A DNA stretch of 64,000 bases from Pseudonocardia oceani (GCF_019263585.2 NZ_JADQDF010000001.1:4474501-4538500), one strand, 5' to 3'; positions 41,959 to 50,968 are shown, counted from the first letter of the stretch. Translations and numbers: made by a program. The notes: generated from the letters alone by a model not told the origin.

Positions 41959-43353
41959 GTGCCTGGAGTGCCCGATACCGGCGATACCGCCTGGATGATG
42001 ACGGCGACGGCCCTGGTGTTGCTCATGACACCGGGACTCGCGCTGTTCTACGGCGGCATGGTGCGCAGCAAGAGCGTGCTGAACATGATGATGATGAGCT
42101 TCGCCTCGATGGGCCTGGTCGGCGTCCTGTGGGTGCTGTACGGCTACTCGATGACGTTCGGCACGAGCGTCGGCGACGCCGGCGTCGTCGGTGACCCGGC
42201 GCAGTTCGCCGGGCTGCAGGGCCTGACGGCCGGCACGTACCTCGCCGACGCGGAGGCCGGTACCGATGTGGCCGTCCCGCTCGTCGGCACGATCCCCTCG
42301 CTGGTGTTCGTCGGCTTCCAGGCCACCTTCGCGATCATCACCGTGGCCCTGATCTCGGGTGCGGTCGCCGACCGCATGAAGTTCGGCTCCTGGCTGGTGT
42401 TCGCCGGCATCTGGGTGTCGGTCGTCTACTTCCCGGTCGCGCACTGGGTCTTCAACTTCGACGACGTCACCGCGGGCGCGGGCGGCTGGATCGCCAACGA
42501 CCTCGCCGCGATCGACTTCGCGGGCGGCACGGCCGTCCACATCAACGCCGGTATCGCCGCGCTGGTCCTCGCGATCGTCCTCGGCAAGCGCCGCGGCTGG
42601 CCGCGCGAGCCCATGCGCCCGCACAACCTGACGCTGGTCATGCTCGGTGCCGCCCTCCTGTGGTTCGGCTGGTTCGGCTTCAACGCCGGCTCCGCCGTCG
42701 GCTCGGGCGCCATCGCCGGTTTCGCGTTCCTCAACACCATCGTCGCCACCGCCGCGGCCATGATCGCCTGGCTGCTCGTGGAGCGCTTCCGTGACGGCCA
42801 CCCGACGAGCCTCGGTGCCGCCTCCGGTGTCGTCGCGGGCCTCGTCGCGATCACCCCGGCCTGTTCCTCGGTGTCGCCGCTGGGGGCCATCGCGGTCGGT
42901 GCGATCGCCAGCGTCCTGTGCGCCCTGGCCGTCGGCCTGAAGTTCCGCTTCGGCTTCGACGACTCGCTCGACGTCGTCGGCGTCCACCTCGTCGGCGGTC
43001 TCGTCGGCACGCTGCTCATCGGCTTCCTCGCCACCGCCGACTCCCCGGCCGGCGTCGACGGCCTGTTCTACGGCGGCGGCGCCGACCAGCTCTGGCGCCA
43101 GGCCGTCGGTGCCTTCGCGGTGCTGGCCTACTCGGGCATCGTCACCGCGGTCATCGCCTACGCCCTCAAGTTCACGATCGGGCTGCGCGTCTCCGACGAG
43201 GACGAGGCCACCGGCATCGACGAGACCGAGCACGCGGAGTCGGGCTACGACTTCTCCACGCTGCGCGGCGGCGGCAACATGCGCCCCGCGGCCGGGGCGT
43301 CGACCCAGTCGGCACGCGACCACGAGCCGGCCACCGCCGGTCAGGAGGTCTGA
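41959..43353 (+). CDS. amtB: Ammonium channel AmtB, twin-His type
   Basis: Trimeric ammonium/ammonia channel, 464 aa with 11 helices. Family blocks are GLALFYGGMVRSKSVLNMMM, ALISGAVADRMKFGSW and WFGWFGFNAGSAVGSG. The two pore His are both present: H194 in GGTAVHINAG and the second in DVVGVHLVGGLVG. The C-terminal cytoplasmic tail for PII binding is extended. GTG at 41959 has GAAGGAG upstream. glnK follows after 3 nt, and GlnK is expected to block the channel under nitrogen excess. Confidence 0.95.
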   Translation: MPGVPDTGDTAWMMTATALVLLMTPGLALFYGGMVRSKSVLNMMMMSFASMGLVGVLWVLYGYSMTFGTSVGDAGVVGDPAQFAGLQGLTAGTYLADAEAGTDVAVPLVGTIPSLVFVGFQATFAIITVALISGAVADRMKFGSWLVFAGIWVSVVYFPVAHWVFNFDDVTAGAGGWIANDLAAIDFAGGTAVHINAGIAALVLAIVLGKRRGWPREPMRPHNLTLVMLGAALLWFGWFGFNAGSAVGSGAIAGFAFLNTIVATAAAMIAWLLVERFRDGHPTSLGAASGVVAGLVAITPACSSVSPLGAIAVGAIASVLCALAVGLKFRFGFDDSLDVVGVHLVGGLVGTLLIGFLATADSPAGVDGLFYGGGADQLWRQAVGAFAVLAYSGIVTAVIAYALKFTIGLRVSDEDEATGIDETEHAESGYDFSTLRGGGNMRPAAGASTQSARDHEPATAGQEV

Positions 43354-43356
43354 GCG

Positions 43357-43695
43357 ATGAAGCTGGTCACGGCGATCGTCAAGCCGTTCGTCCTCGAGGA
43401 CGTCAAGGGAGCGCTGGAGCAGATCGGCGTCCTGGGCATGACCGTCAGCGAGGTGCAGGGCTACGGGCGGCAGAAGGGCCACACCGAGGTCTACCGCGGT
43501 GCGGAGTACTCCGTCGACTTCGTGCCGAAGGTCCGGGTGGAGGTCGTCGCCGACGACACCCTCGCGGAGAAGGTCGTGGACGCGGTGGTCGAGGCCGCCC
43601 GCACCGGCAAGATCGGTGACGGGAAGGTCTGGGTGACCCCCGTCGAGAGCGTGATCCGGGTCCGCACCGGCGAGCGCGGCACCGACGCGATCTGA
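43357..43695 (+). CDS. glnK: PII signalling protein GlnK (copy 1)
   Basis: Trimeric nitrogen/energy sensor binding ATP, ADP and 2-oxoglutarate, 112 aa. The T-loop GYGRQKGHTEVYRGAEY holds Tyr51 (last Tyr), the site adenylylated by GlnD in actinobacteria. The B-loop RTGKIGDGKVWV is near residues 82-93. It is paired with the upstream amtB, 3 nt away. A strong terminator follows, separating it from the next PII gene. Confidence 0.95.
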   Translation: MKLVTAIVKPFVLEDVKGALEQIGVLGMTVSEVQGYGRQKGHTEVYRGAEYSVDFVPKVRVEVVADDTLAEKVVDAVVEAARTGKIGDGKVWVTPVESVIRVRTGERGTDAI

Positions 43696-43710
43696 GCTCG
43701 ACCGCTCGTC

Positions 43711-43746
43711 CCGGGCCCGCCGCACCTCCTGGTGCGGCGGGCCCGG
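43711..43746 (+). terminator. Strong hairpin between the first glnK and the second PII gene
   Basis: A perfect 16-bp stem, CCGGGCCCGCCGCACC (43711-43726) with its complement (43731-43746), loop TCCT, followed by CTTCCTCCCCTTT. It divides the island into two transcription units or attenuates read-through. Confidence 0.85.
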
Positions 43747-43794
43747 CGCCTTCCTCCCCTTTGTCCGGTTCGTCACCGATCGGAGAACCCCGAG

Positions 43795-44133
43795 ATGATG
43801 CTCGTGACCGCGATCGTCAAGCCGTTCGCCCTGGACGACGTGCGCTCCGGCCTGGAGGTGCTCGACGTCGCCGGCATGACCGTGAGCGAGGTGTCGGGCT
43901 ACGGCCGGCAGCGCGGCCACACCGAGGTCTACCGCGGCGCCGACTACCAGGTCGACTTCGTGCCGAAGGTCCGCGTCGAGGTCGTCGTCGACGACGGCGT
44001 CGTGGAGAAGGTGATCGACGCCGTGCTGGCCGCCGCGCGCACCGGCAAGATCGGCGACGGCAAGGTGTGGGTCACGCCGCTGGAGACCGTGGTCCGGGTC
44101 CGCACCGGCGAGCGGGGCGCCGACGCGCTGTGA
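43795..44133 (+). CDS. PII signalling protein (copy 2, GlnB-like)
   Basis: Second PII paralogue, 112 aa from ATG 43795 (GGAGAA upstream). The T-loop is GYGRQRGHTEVYRGADY, so Tyr51 is conserved. Residue 34 is Ser where the other two copies have Gln. The B-loop RTGKIGDGKVWV is intact. It is not coupled to an amtB; it overlaps glnD by 4 nt, pairing a sensor with its modifying enzyme. The role may be non-channel PII signalling (inference). Confidence 0.92.
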   Translation: MMLVTAIVKPFALDDVRSGLEVLDVAGMTVSEVSGYGRQRGHTEVYRGADYQVDFVPKVRVEVVVDDGVVEKVIDAVLAAARTGKIGDGKVWVTPLETVVRVRTGERGADAL

Positions 44134-46511
44134 GCGACGCGATCGCCGTGTCGTCGTCCGCGGGGGACGCGCAGGACCTGGTGCGGGCCAAAGCCGTGCT
44201 GCTCCAGGTGGGCGAGGGCAAGCGGCGGCTGTCACCGGAGGCGCTGCGCACCGCGCTCGTCGACCTCCACGACTTCTGGCTGTCCTCACGGGCGGCCTCC
44301 ATCGGTCTCACCGAGCGGGCCGCGCTCGTCGCGGTCGGCGCGCTGGGCCGCCGCGAGCTCGCGCCGTGGTCCGACCTCGACCTCGTGCTGCTGCACGACG
44401 GCCGCAAGGACGTCGACCGGCTCGCCGACCAGCTCTGGTACCCGCTGTGGGACGCCGGCATCGGCCTCGACCACTCCGTGCGCACGCCCGGCCAGGCCGT
44501 CCAGGTGGCGGCCACCGACCTGCGGGCGGCCTTCGGGCTGCTCGAGATCCGCCACATCGCCGGCGACCCGGCGCTCACCGGCACCGTGCAGACCGCGGTC
44601 CGCCAGGCCTGGCGCGCGGGCATCCGCAGCCGCTTCGACGAGATCGTCGAGGCCGCGCAGGGCCGCTGGCGCAAGATCGGCGACGTCGCCCACCGCGTGG
44701 AACCCGACCTGAAGAACGGCCACGGCGGGCTGCGCGACATCCAGCTCGTCGACGCCCTCGCCGCCGCCCAGCTCGTCGACCGCCCCGGCGGCGACGTCCT
44801 GGAGGCCCAGCGGCTGCTGCTCGACGTCCGCACCGAGCTGCACCGCCTCGCCGGGCGCGCCCGCGACGTCCTGCGCGCCCAGGACGCCGACGAGGTCGCC
44901 GCCGTCCTGGAGATCGGCGACCGCTTCGAGCTCGCCCGCGCGCTGTCCGGCGCGGCGCGGGCGGTGGCGTTCAGCGCGGAGACCAGCCTGCGCTCGGCGA
45001 AGGGTGCGCTGCCCCGGCGCGGGCTCGCCGCGCTGCGCCGCAGCCCGGTCCGGCGCCCGCTCGACTCCGGGGTCGTCGAGCACGCGGGGGAGGTCGCGCT
45101 GGCCCGCGACGCCGCCGCGCCGCGCGACCCCGCGCTCGTGCTGCGCGTGGCCGCCACCGCCGCCCGCACCGGCCTCCCGGTCGCCGCGGGCACGCTGCAC
45201 CGGCTCGCCGACACCGCTCCCGAGCTGCGCGAACCGTGGCCCCGCGACGCGCTGGGCGAGTTGCTGTCGCTGCTGGGCACCGGGCGCCCGCTCGTCGACG
45301 TCGTCGAGGCGCTCGACCGCACCGGCCTGTGGGGGCGGCTGTTCCCCGAGTGGGGCGCGGTGCGCGACCTGCCCCCGCGCGACCGCGCGCACGTCTGGAC
45401 CGTCGACCGGCACCTCGTGGAGGCCACCGCGCAGGTCGCCCGGCTGACCACCCGCGTGGCGCGGCCGGACCTGCTGCTGGTCGGCACGCTGCTGCACGAC
45501 ATCGGCAAGGGCCGCGGCGGCGACCACTCGGTGGTGGGGGAGTCCCTCGCCGTGCAGGTCGGGCGCCGGCTCGGGTTCACCGAGTCCGACGTGACCGTGC
45601 TCGGCGCGATGGTCCGCCACCACCTGCTGCTGCCGCACACCGCGACCCGCCGCGACCTGGAGGACCCGGCCACCGTGACGCGGGTCGTCGAGACCCTCGA
45701 CGAGGCGGTGCGCGACGGCGCCCCCGGCGCCGGCGGCCTGCTGCTCGACCTGCTCACCGCACTGGCCGAGGCCGACTCGCTCGCCACCGGCCCCGGCGTG
45801 TGGAGCCCGTGGAAGAAGGCGCTGATCGGCGACCTGTCGCGGCGCAGCCGGGCGCTCATGGCGGGGGAGCCGCTGCCGGTGCCGCCCGAGGGCACCGACG
45901 ACGGGATCGCCGCGGCCGTGCTCGCCGACCAGCGGCCGCAGGTGCGGTTCGTCGACGAGGACACCCCGGCCACGGTCCTGGTCGCGGTGCCCGACGCGCG
46001 CGGCTCGCTGGCCGCCGCCGCGGGGGTGCTGGCGCTGCACTCGCTGGAGGTGCACGCCGCGGAGCTCGCGACCACCGGCGAGGTCGCGGTGTTCACCTTC
46101 ACCGTGTCGCCGCGCTTCGGCGGGCTTCCCGACCCGGCGGTGCTGCGCACGGCGCTGGGCCGGGTCCTCGACGGCACCCTCACCCTCGCCGACGCGCTGG
46201 CGCGCAAGGAGCGCGACTACGCCCCGGCCGCGTCGACCGAGCCCGCCGCCCCACCGAGGGTGCTGTGGTTCGACGACGAGGCCACCGGCGCGGTCGTGCT
46301 GGAACTGCGCGGCACCGACCGCATCGGGCTGCTGCACCGCGTCGCCGCCGCGCTGGAGGGCTGCGACGCCGAGCTCCGCTGGGCGCGTGTCTCGACGCTG
46401 GGCTCGTCGGTCGTCGACTCGTTCTGCCTCGCCGGGCCCGACGGCGACGGCGCGATCCGGACGGCCGACCGCCGCCGCATCGAGGAAGCGGTGCTGGCCG
46501 CAGCGGGGTGA
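44130..46511 (+). CDS. glnD: PII nucleotidyltransferase/removing enzyme GlnD
   Basis: Modifies and demodifies PII in response to glutamine. In characterised actinobacteria the reaction is adenylylation of Tyr51. The product is 793 aa. The nucleotidyltransferase domain has GALGRRELAPWSDLDLVLLH (metal-binding DxD at residues about 85-90), followed by KNGHGGLRDIQLVDALAA. The HD domain has LVGTLLHDIGKGRGGDHSVV (near 450-470). Two ACT domains lie in the last 190 residues (LVAVPDARGSLAAAAGVLAL, LRGTDRIGLLHRVAAALEG). The GTG start overlaps the PII stop. Confidence 0.94.
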   Translation: MSDAIAVSSSAGDAQDLVRAKAVLLQVGEGKRRLSPEALRTALVDLHDFWLSSRAASIGLTERAALVAVGALGRRELAPWSDLDLVLLHDGRKDVDRLADQLWYPLWDAGIGLDHSVRTPGQAVQVAATDLRAAFGLLEIRHIAGDPALTGTVQTAVRQAWRAGIRSRFDEIVEAAQGRWRKIGDVAHRVEPDLKNGHGGLRDIQLVDALAAAQLVDRPGGDVLEAQRLLLDVRTELHRLAGRARDVLRAQDADEVAAVLEIGDRFELARALSGAARAVAFSAETSLRSAKGALPRRGLAALRRSPVRRPLDSGVVEHAGEVALARDAAAPRDPALVLRVAATAARTGLPVAAGTLHRLADTAPELREPWPRDALGELLSLLGTGRPLVDVVEALDRTGLWGRLFPEWGAVRDLPPRDRAHVWTVDRHLVEATAQVARLTTRVARPDLLLVGTLLHDIGKGRGGDHSVVGESLAVQVGRRLGFTESDVTVLGAMVRHHLLLPHTATRRDLEDPATVTRVVETLDEAVRDGAPGAGGLLLDLLTALAEADSLATGPGVWSPWKKALIGDLSRRSRALMAGEPLPVPPEGTDDGIAAAVLADQRPQVRFVDEDTPATVLVAVPDARGSLAAAAGVLALHSLEVHAAELATTGEVAVFTFTVSPRFGGLPDPAVLRTALGRVLDGTLTLADALARKERDYAPAASTEPAAPPRVLWFDDEATGAVVLELRGTDRIGLLHRVAAALEGCDAELRWARVSTLGSSVVDSFCLAGPDGDGAIRTADRRRIEEAVLAAAG

Positions 46512-46571
46512 ACGCAGCAGGATGAGGAGAACCGGGTGACCGGCCGGGTGAACTGCGGAGGCAACTCCGAC

Positions 46572-46609
46572 GACACGACCCGGAAACGCAGGCGTAACAG
46601 ACGGCACTG
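46572..46609 (+). promoter_or_regulatory. GlnR box upstream of the second amtB
   Basis: GACAC-n6-GAAAC-n6-GTAAC-n6-CACTG (46572-46609) matches the tandem GlnR architecture gTnAC-n6-GaAAC-n6 with exact 11-bp phasing; the second and third pentamers are perfect. It ends 12 bp before the start codon, so it would overlap promoter or leader. Confidence 0.6.
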
Positions 46610-46621
46610 ACGATCACCGCC

Positions 46622-47959
46622 GTGACGGCGTCGTCGGGTGTGCAGGTGTTGTCGGGCGTGCAGGTCGGGAACACCGCGTACGTCCTGGGGTGTGCGGCCC
46701 TGGTCATGCTGATGACGCCGGGGCTCGCGTTCTTCTACGGCGGCATGGTCCGCGCCAAGAGCGTGCTCAACATGATGATGATGAGTGTCGTCTGCCTCGG
46801 CGTGGTGGGCCTGGTCTGGGTGCTGGGCGGGTTCTCCCTCGCCTTCGGCGACTCGACGGGCGGCCTGATCGGCAACCTCGACCTCGCCGGCCTGCGTGAC
46901 ACCACCACGGTCGTCGGCGGCGACGCCGGCATCCCGCTGCAGGTGTTCGCCATGTTCCAGCTGATGTTCGCCGTCATCACCGCGGCGCTGCTGTCGGGCG
47001 CCGTCGCCGACCGCGCCCGGTTCTGGCCGTTCGCTCTGTTCATCGCGCTGTGGACGGTGCTGGTCTACGTCCCGCTGGCGCACTGGATCTTCGCCTTCGA
47101 CGGGTTCGTCGGGGAGAGCGGCGGCTGGATGGCCAACACCCTGGGCGCGCTGGACTTCGCGGGCGGCACCGCCGTCGAGATCAACTCCGGCGCCTCGGCG
47201 CTCGCCCTGGCTCTCGTGCTGGGCCGGCGCCGCGGCTGGCCGCAGCAGCCGATGCGCCCGCACAACCTGCCCGCCGTGCTGCTCGGCGCGGGCCTGCTGT
47301 GGTTCGGCTGGTTCGGCTTCAACGCCGGGTCGGCGCTGGCCGCGGGCGCGGTGGCGGGCAACGCCTTCGTCACGACGATGACGGCCTCGGCCGCCGCGGT
47401 CCTGTCCTGGCTCGCACTGGAGCACCGCCTCGACGGGCGCCCGACCAGCCTCGGGGCGGCCTCGGCGGCCGTCGCGGGGCTCGTCGGCATCACCCCGGCC
47501 TGCGGGTACGTCGACACGTTCGGCGCGCTGGCCATCGGCCTGCTCGCCGGCGTCGTCTGCCAGCTCGCGATCCGGCTCAAGTACCGCCTGGGCTACGACG
47601 ACTCGCTCGACGTCGTCGCGATCCACGGCGTCGGCGGCCTGCTGGGCATGCTGATGCTCGGGTTCGTCGCCACGAACGCGGTCAACGACGCCGGCGCCGA
47701 CGGCCTGCTCTACGGCGGCGGCCCCGCGCAGCTCGGGAAGCAGGTCGTGGCCGTGCTCGCCACCGCCGCGTTCGCGTTCGGGGTGTCGTTCCTGCTGGCG
47801 TGGCTGATCCGCGCGACGATCGGGTTCCGCGTCGACGCCGAGATCGAGGCCGAGGGCATCGACGAGGCCGAGCACGCCGAGACCGCCTACGACTACACGC
47901 CGCTGACCACCACCGGCCGCTCCCTGGGAGCGGCCCGCACGGAGGAGACCACCGGATGA
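46622..47959 (+). CDS. Ammonium channel AmtB paralogue with Glu at the first pore position
   Basis: Product of 445 aa with the same 11-helix plan (GLAFFYGGMVRAKSVLNMMM, ALLSGAVADRARFWPF, WFGWFGFNAGSALAAG). The first pore His of the twin-His pair is replaced by Glu186 (GGTAVEINSG); the second is kept (DVVAIHGVGGLLG). A Glu here is known from fungal Mep1/Mep3-type permeases and alters transport properties in mutated bacterial channels. GTG at 46622 gives the family N-terminus. The stop overlaps the third PII gene by 3-4 nt. Confidence 0.93.
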   Translation: MTASSGVQVLSGVQVGNTAYVLGCAALVMLMTPGLAFFYGGMVRAKSVLNMMMMSVVCLGVVGLVWVLGGFSLAFGDSTGGLIGNLDLAGLRDTTTVVGGDAGIPLQVFAMFQLMFAVITAALLSGAVADRARFWPFALFIALWTVLVYVPLAHWIFAFDGFVGESGGWMANTLGALDFAGGTAVEINSGASALALALVLGRRRGWPQQPMRPHNLPAVLLGAGLLWFGWFGFNAGSALAAGAVAGNAFVTTMTASAAAVLSWLALEHRLDGRPTSLGAASAAVAGLVGITPACGYVDTFGALAIGLLAGVVCQLAIRLKYRLGYDDSLDVVAIHGVGGLLGMLMLGFVATNAVNDAGADGLLYGGGPAQLGKQVVAVLATAAFAFGVSFLLAWLIRATIGFRVDAEIEAEGIDEAEHAETAYDYTPLTTTGRSLGAARTEETTG

Positions 47960-48294
47960 TCCTGGTGACCGCCATCATCAAGCCCTTCGCGCTGGGCGAC
48001 GTGAAGAACGCCCTGGAGCGCCTCGGCGTGCTCGGCATGACCGTGTCGGAGGTGCAGGGGCACGGCCGCCAGAAGGGCCACACCGAGGTCTACCGGGGCG
48101 CGGAGTACAACGTCGACTTCGTGCCGAAGGTCCGTGTGGAGGTCGTGGTCGACGACGAGGTGGTCGAGCGGGTGCTCGACGCGGTCGTCGCGGCGGCCCG
48201 CACCGGGAAGATCGGCGACGGCAAGGTGTGGACCACGCGCGTCGAGCAGGTCGTGCGCGTGCGCACCGGCGAACGCGGGCCCGACGCGGTCTGA
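47956..48294 (+). CDS. PII signalling protein GlnK (copy 3)
   Basis: Third PII paralogue, 112 aa. The T-loop GHGRQKGHTEVYRGAEY keeps Tyr51, and His replaces the Tyr36 seen in the other copies. The B-loop is RTGKIGDGKVW with TTR instead of VTP afterwards. Start codon ATG overlaps the amtB paralogue stop (ATGA), so the pair is translationally coupled. It is expected to be the dedicated regulator of the Glu-type channel. Confidence 0.94.
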   Translation: MILVTAIIKPFALGDVKNALERLGVLGMTVSEVQGHGRQKGHTEVYRGAEYNVDFVPKVRVEVVVDDEVVERVLDAVVAAARTGKIGDGKVWTTRVEQVVRVRTGERGPDAV

Positions 48295-48343
48295 GTGCCC
48301 CCGAGCCCGCAGGTCCCGCCCCGGCACAAGTAGTCTCGTGCGG

Positions 48344-49864
48344 GTGTTCGACACCCTCTCCGAGCGCCTCTCCGGCACGCTGGCGAACCTCCGTGGCAAG
48401 GGCCGTCTCTCCGAGGCCGACATCGACGCCACCGCGCGCGAGATCCGCATCGCGCTGCTGGAGGCCGACGTCGCGCTGCCCGTGGTGCGCGGCTTCGTCG
48501 CGCGCACCAAGGAGCGGGCCAAGGGCGCCGAGGTCTCGGGCGCGCTGAACCCCGCCCAGCAGGTCGTCAAGATCGTCAACGAGGAGCTCGTCTCCGTCCT
48601 CGGCGGCGAGACCCGGCGGCTGCGGTTCTCCAAGGAACCGCCGACGGTGATCATGCTCGCCGGCCTCCAGGGCTCCGGCAAGACGACGCTGGCGGGCAAG
48701 CTCGCGTTCTGGCTCAAGAGCCAGGGCCACACGCCGCTGCTGGTCGCGTGCGACCTCCAGCGCCCCAACGCCGTCACCCAGCTCCAGATCGTCGGCGAGC
48801 GCGCCGGGGCCACGACCTTCGCGCCCGAGCCCGGCAACGGGGTGGGCGATCCCGTCGACGTCGCCCGCCGCGGCGTCGCGCACGCGCGGGAGAAGATGTA
48901 CGACGTCGTCGTCGTCGACACCGCGGGCCGCCTCGGCGTCGACGAGGAGCTGATGCGCCAGGCCGCCGACATCCGCGACGCGGTGCGGCCCGACGAGACG
49001 CTGTTCGTCGTCGACGCCATGATCGGCCAGGACGCCGTGGCCACCGCCGAGGCGTTCCGCGACGGCGTCGGCTTCACCGGCGTGGTGCTCACCAAGCTCG
49101 ACGGCGACGCCCGCGGTGGTGCCGCGCTGAGCGTCCGCGAGGTCACCGGCCAGCCGATCCTGTTCGCCTCCGACGGCGAGAAGCTCGAGAACTTCGACGT
49201 CTTCCACCCCGACCGGATGGCCAGCCGCATCCTCGGGATGGGCGACCTGCTCACCCTCATCGAGCAGGCCGAGGGGGCCTTCGACCAGGAGCAGTCGGAG
49301 AAGGCCGCCGCCAAGATCGCCAGCGGCGAGCTGTCGCTCGAGGACTTCCTCGAGCAGATGATGGCCATCCGCAAGATGGGCCCGATCGGCAACATCCTGG
49401 GAATGCTGCCCGGCGCCAACACCGGGCAGATGAAGGACGCGCTGGCCCAGGTCGACGACCGTCACCTCGACAAGCTGCAGGCCATCATCCGCGGCATGAC
49501 GCCGGCCGAGCGCGCCGACCCGAAGATCATCAACGGGTCGCGGCGGCTGCGCATCGCCAACGGCTCCGGCGTCTCCGTCGGCGACGTCAACGACCTGGTC
49601 AACCGCTTCTTCGACGCCCGCAAGATGATGAAGCAGATGGCCGGGCAGTTCGGCTTCGGCGGCGGCCAGCGCAGCGCCACGAAGAAGCTGGCGAGCAAGC
49701 GCAAGAACAAGAAGGGCAAGGGCCGGCCGACGCCGTCGCGCGCGGGAGGCGGGATGCCCGACCTGTCGGGCCTGCCGCCGACGCTGCAGCAGCTGCCGCC
49801 GGGGCTGGACCAGCTGCCCCCGGGGTTCGACCCGAGCAAGCTCCGGTTCCCGAAGGGGCGCTGA
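48344..49864 (+). CDS. ffh: Signal recognition particle protein Ffh
   Basis: SRP54 GTPase that binds signal sequences and 4.5S RNA, 506 aa. The N domain is residues 1-90 and the G domain about 90-295 (LAGLQGSGKTTLAGKLAFWL, VVVDTAGRLGVDEELM, VLTKLDGDARGG). The methionine-rich M domain follows to about 440, with MGPIGNILGMLPG and RKMMKQMAGQFGFGG. A basic then Pro/Leu-rich tail ends the protein. GTG at 48344 is chosen because TAGTCT (48331-48336) lies 7 nt upstream (leaderless); GTG 48338 is the alternative. ftsY lies 6.5 kb upstream. Confidence 0.95.
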   Translation: MFDTLSERLSGTLANLRGKGRLSEADIDATAREIRIALLEADVALPVVRGFVARTKERAKGAEVSGALNPAQQVVKIVNEELVSVLGGETRRLRFSKEPPTVIMLAGLQGSGKTTLAGKLAFWLKSQGHTPLLVACDLQRPNAVTQLQIVGERAGATTFAPEPGNGVGDPVDVARRGVAHAREKMYDVVVVDTAGRLGVDEELMRQAADIRDAVRPDETLFVVDAMIGQDAVATAEAFRDGVGFTGVVLTKLDGDARGGAALSVREVTGQPILFASDGEKLENFDVFHPDRMASRILGMGDLLTLIEQAEGAFDQEQSEKAAAKIASGELSLEDFLEQMMAIRKMGPIGNILGMLPGANTGQMKDALAQVDDRHLDKLQAIIRGMTPAERADPKIINGSRRLRIANGSGVSVGDVNDLVNRFFDARKMMKQMAGQFGFGGGQRSATKKLASKRKNKKGKGRPTPSRAGGGMPDLSGLPPTLQQLPPGLDQLPPGFDPSKLRFPKGR

Positions 49865-49866
49865 GC

Positions 49867-50934
49867 GTGTACCGCCTGCGGGGTGTGCTGCTGCCGGGGG
49901 AGGAGACCGTCGAGCTGTTCGTCGGTGCCGACGGGCGGTTCGTCGAAGAGCCGGTCGCGGGCGCCGAGACGCTGGTCGACGGCGGCTGGATCGTGCCCGG
50001 CCTGGTCGACGCCCACTGCCACGTGGGCCTGGGCCCGGGCGGCCCGGTGGACCTGGAGGAGGCCGACGCGCAGGCCCGCGTCGACCGCGACGCCGGCACG
50101 CTGCTGATCCGCGACTGCGGCTCGCCCGTCGACACCTCCGCGCTGCAGGCCCGCGACGACCTCCCGGAGATCATCCGCGCCGGGCGCCACCTCGCGCGGC
50201 CCAAGCGCTACATCCCGGGCCTGGCGATCGACGCCGACGACCCCGCGCTGCTGCCCGATCTCGTGGCCGAGCAGGCCGCGGCGGGCGACGGCTGGGTCAA
50301 GCTCGTCGGGGACTGGATCGACCGCGGCGTCGGCGACCTCGCCCCGCTCTGGCCCGACGACGTGCTCCGCGCCGCGATCGACGCCGCCCACGCGGCCGGC
50401 GCCCGGGTCACCGCGCACGTGTTCGGCACCGACGCACTGCCCGGCCTGATCGGCGCCGGCATCGACTGCATCGAGCACGGCACCGGCCTCACCGACGACC
50501 TCATCGCGCAGATGGCCGAGCGCGGCACCGCGCTGGTCCCGACGCTGATCAACGTCGAGACGTTCCCGGGGATCGCCGACTCGGCGTCGAAGTACCCGGC
50601 GTACGCCGCCCACATGCGGGCGCTGCACGCCGGGGCGGGCGGCGTCGTGCGCCGGGCCGTCGAGGCCGGGGTGGCCGTGTTCGCGGGCACCGACGCGGGC
50701 GGCGGCATCGCCCACGGCCGGATCGCCGACGAGGTCCGCGCGCTCGCCGCGGCGGGCCACACCGACCCGCTCGGCGCCGCCAGCTGGAACGCCCGCCACT
50801 GGCTCGGCCGCCCCGCGCCGCACCCCGGTGCCCCCGCCGACCTCGTCGTCTACCGCAGCGACCCGCGGGCCGACCTGTCGGTGCTCGACGAGCCCGCGCT
50901 GATCCTGCTGCGCGGCCGCGTCTTCGCGGGCTGA
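49867..50934 (+). CDS. Amidohydrolase-family protein
   Basis: Metal-dependent hydrolase of the imidazolonepropionase/prolidase-like group, 355 aa. Metal ligands are visible: HxH in LVDAHCHVGLGPGG (near residue 48), a candidate carboxylated Lys in GDGWVKLVGDWID, His in ARVTAHVFGTDAL and CIEHGTGL, and Asp in VFAGTDAGGG. The substrate is unknown. It lies 2 nt after the ffh stop, so they are co-transcribed, as is common for ffh and a downstream amidohydrolase in actinobacteria. Confidence 0.9.
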   Translation: MYRLRGVLLPGEETVELFVGADGRFVEEPVAGAETLVDGGWIVPGLVDAHCHVGLGPGGPVDLEEADAQARVDRDAGTLLIRDCGSPVDTSALQARDDLPEIIRAGRHLARPKRYIPGLAIDADDPALLPDLVAEQAAAGDGWVKLVGDWIDRGVGDLAPLWPDDVLRAAIDAAHAAGARVTAHVFGTDALPGLIGAGIDCIEHGTGLTDDLIAQMAERGTALVPTLINVETFPGIADSASKYPAYAAHMRALHAGAGGVVRRAVEAGVAVFAGTDAGGGIAHGRIADEVRALAAAGHTDPLGAASWNARHWLGRPAPHPGAPADLVVYRSDPRADLSVLDEPALILLRGRVFAG

Positions 50935-50968
50935 TCTCGCCGGCCGGGCGCCCGGTACGGTCGGGATC

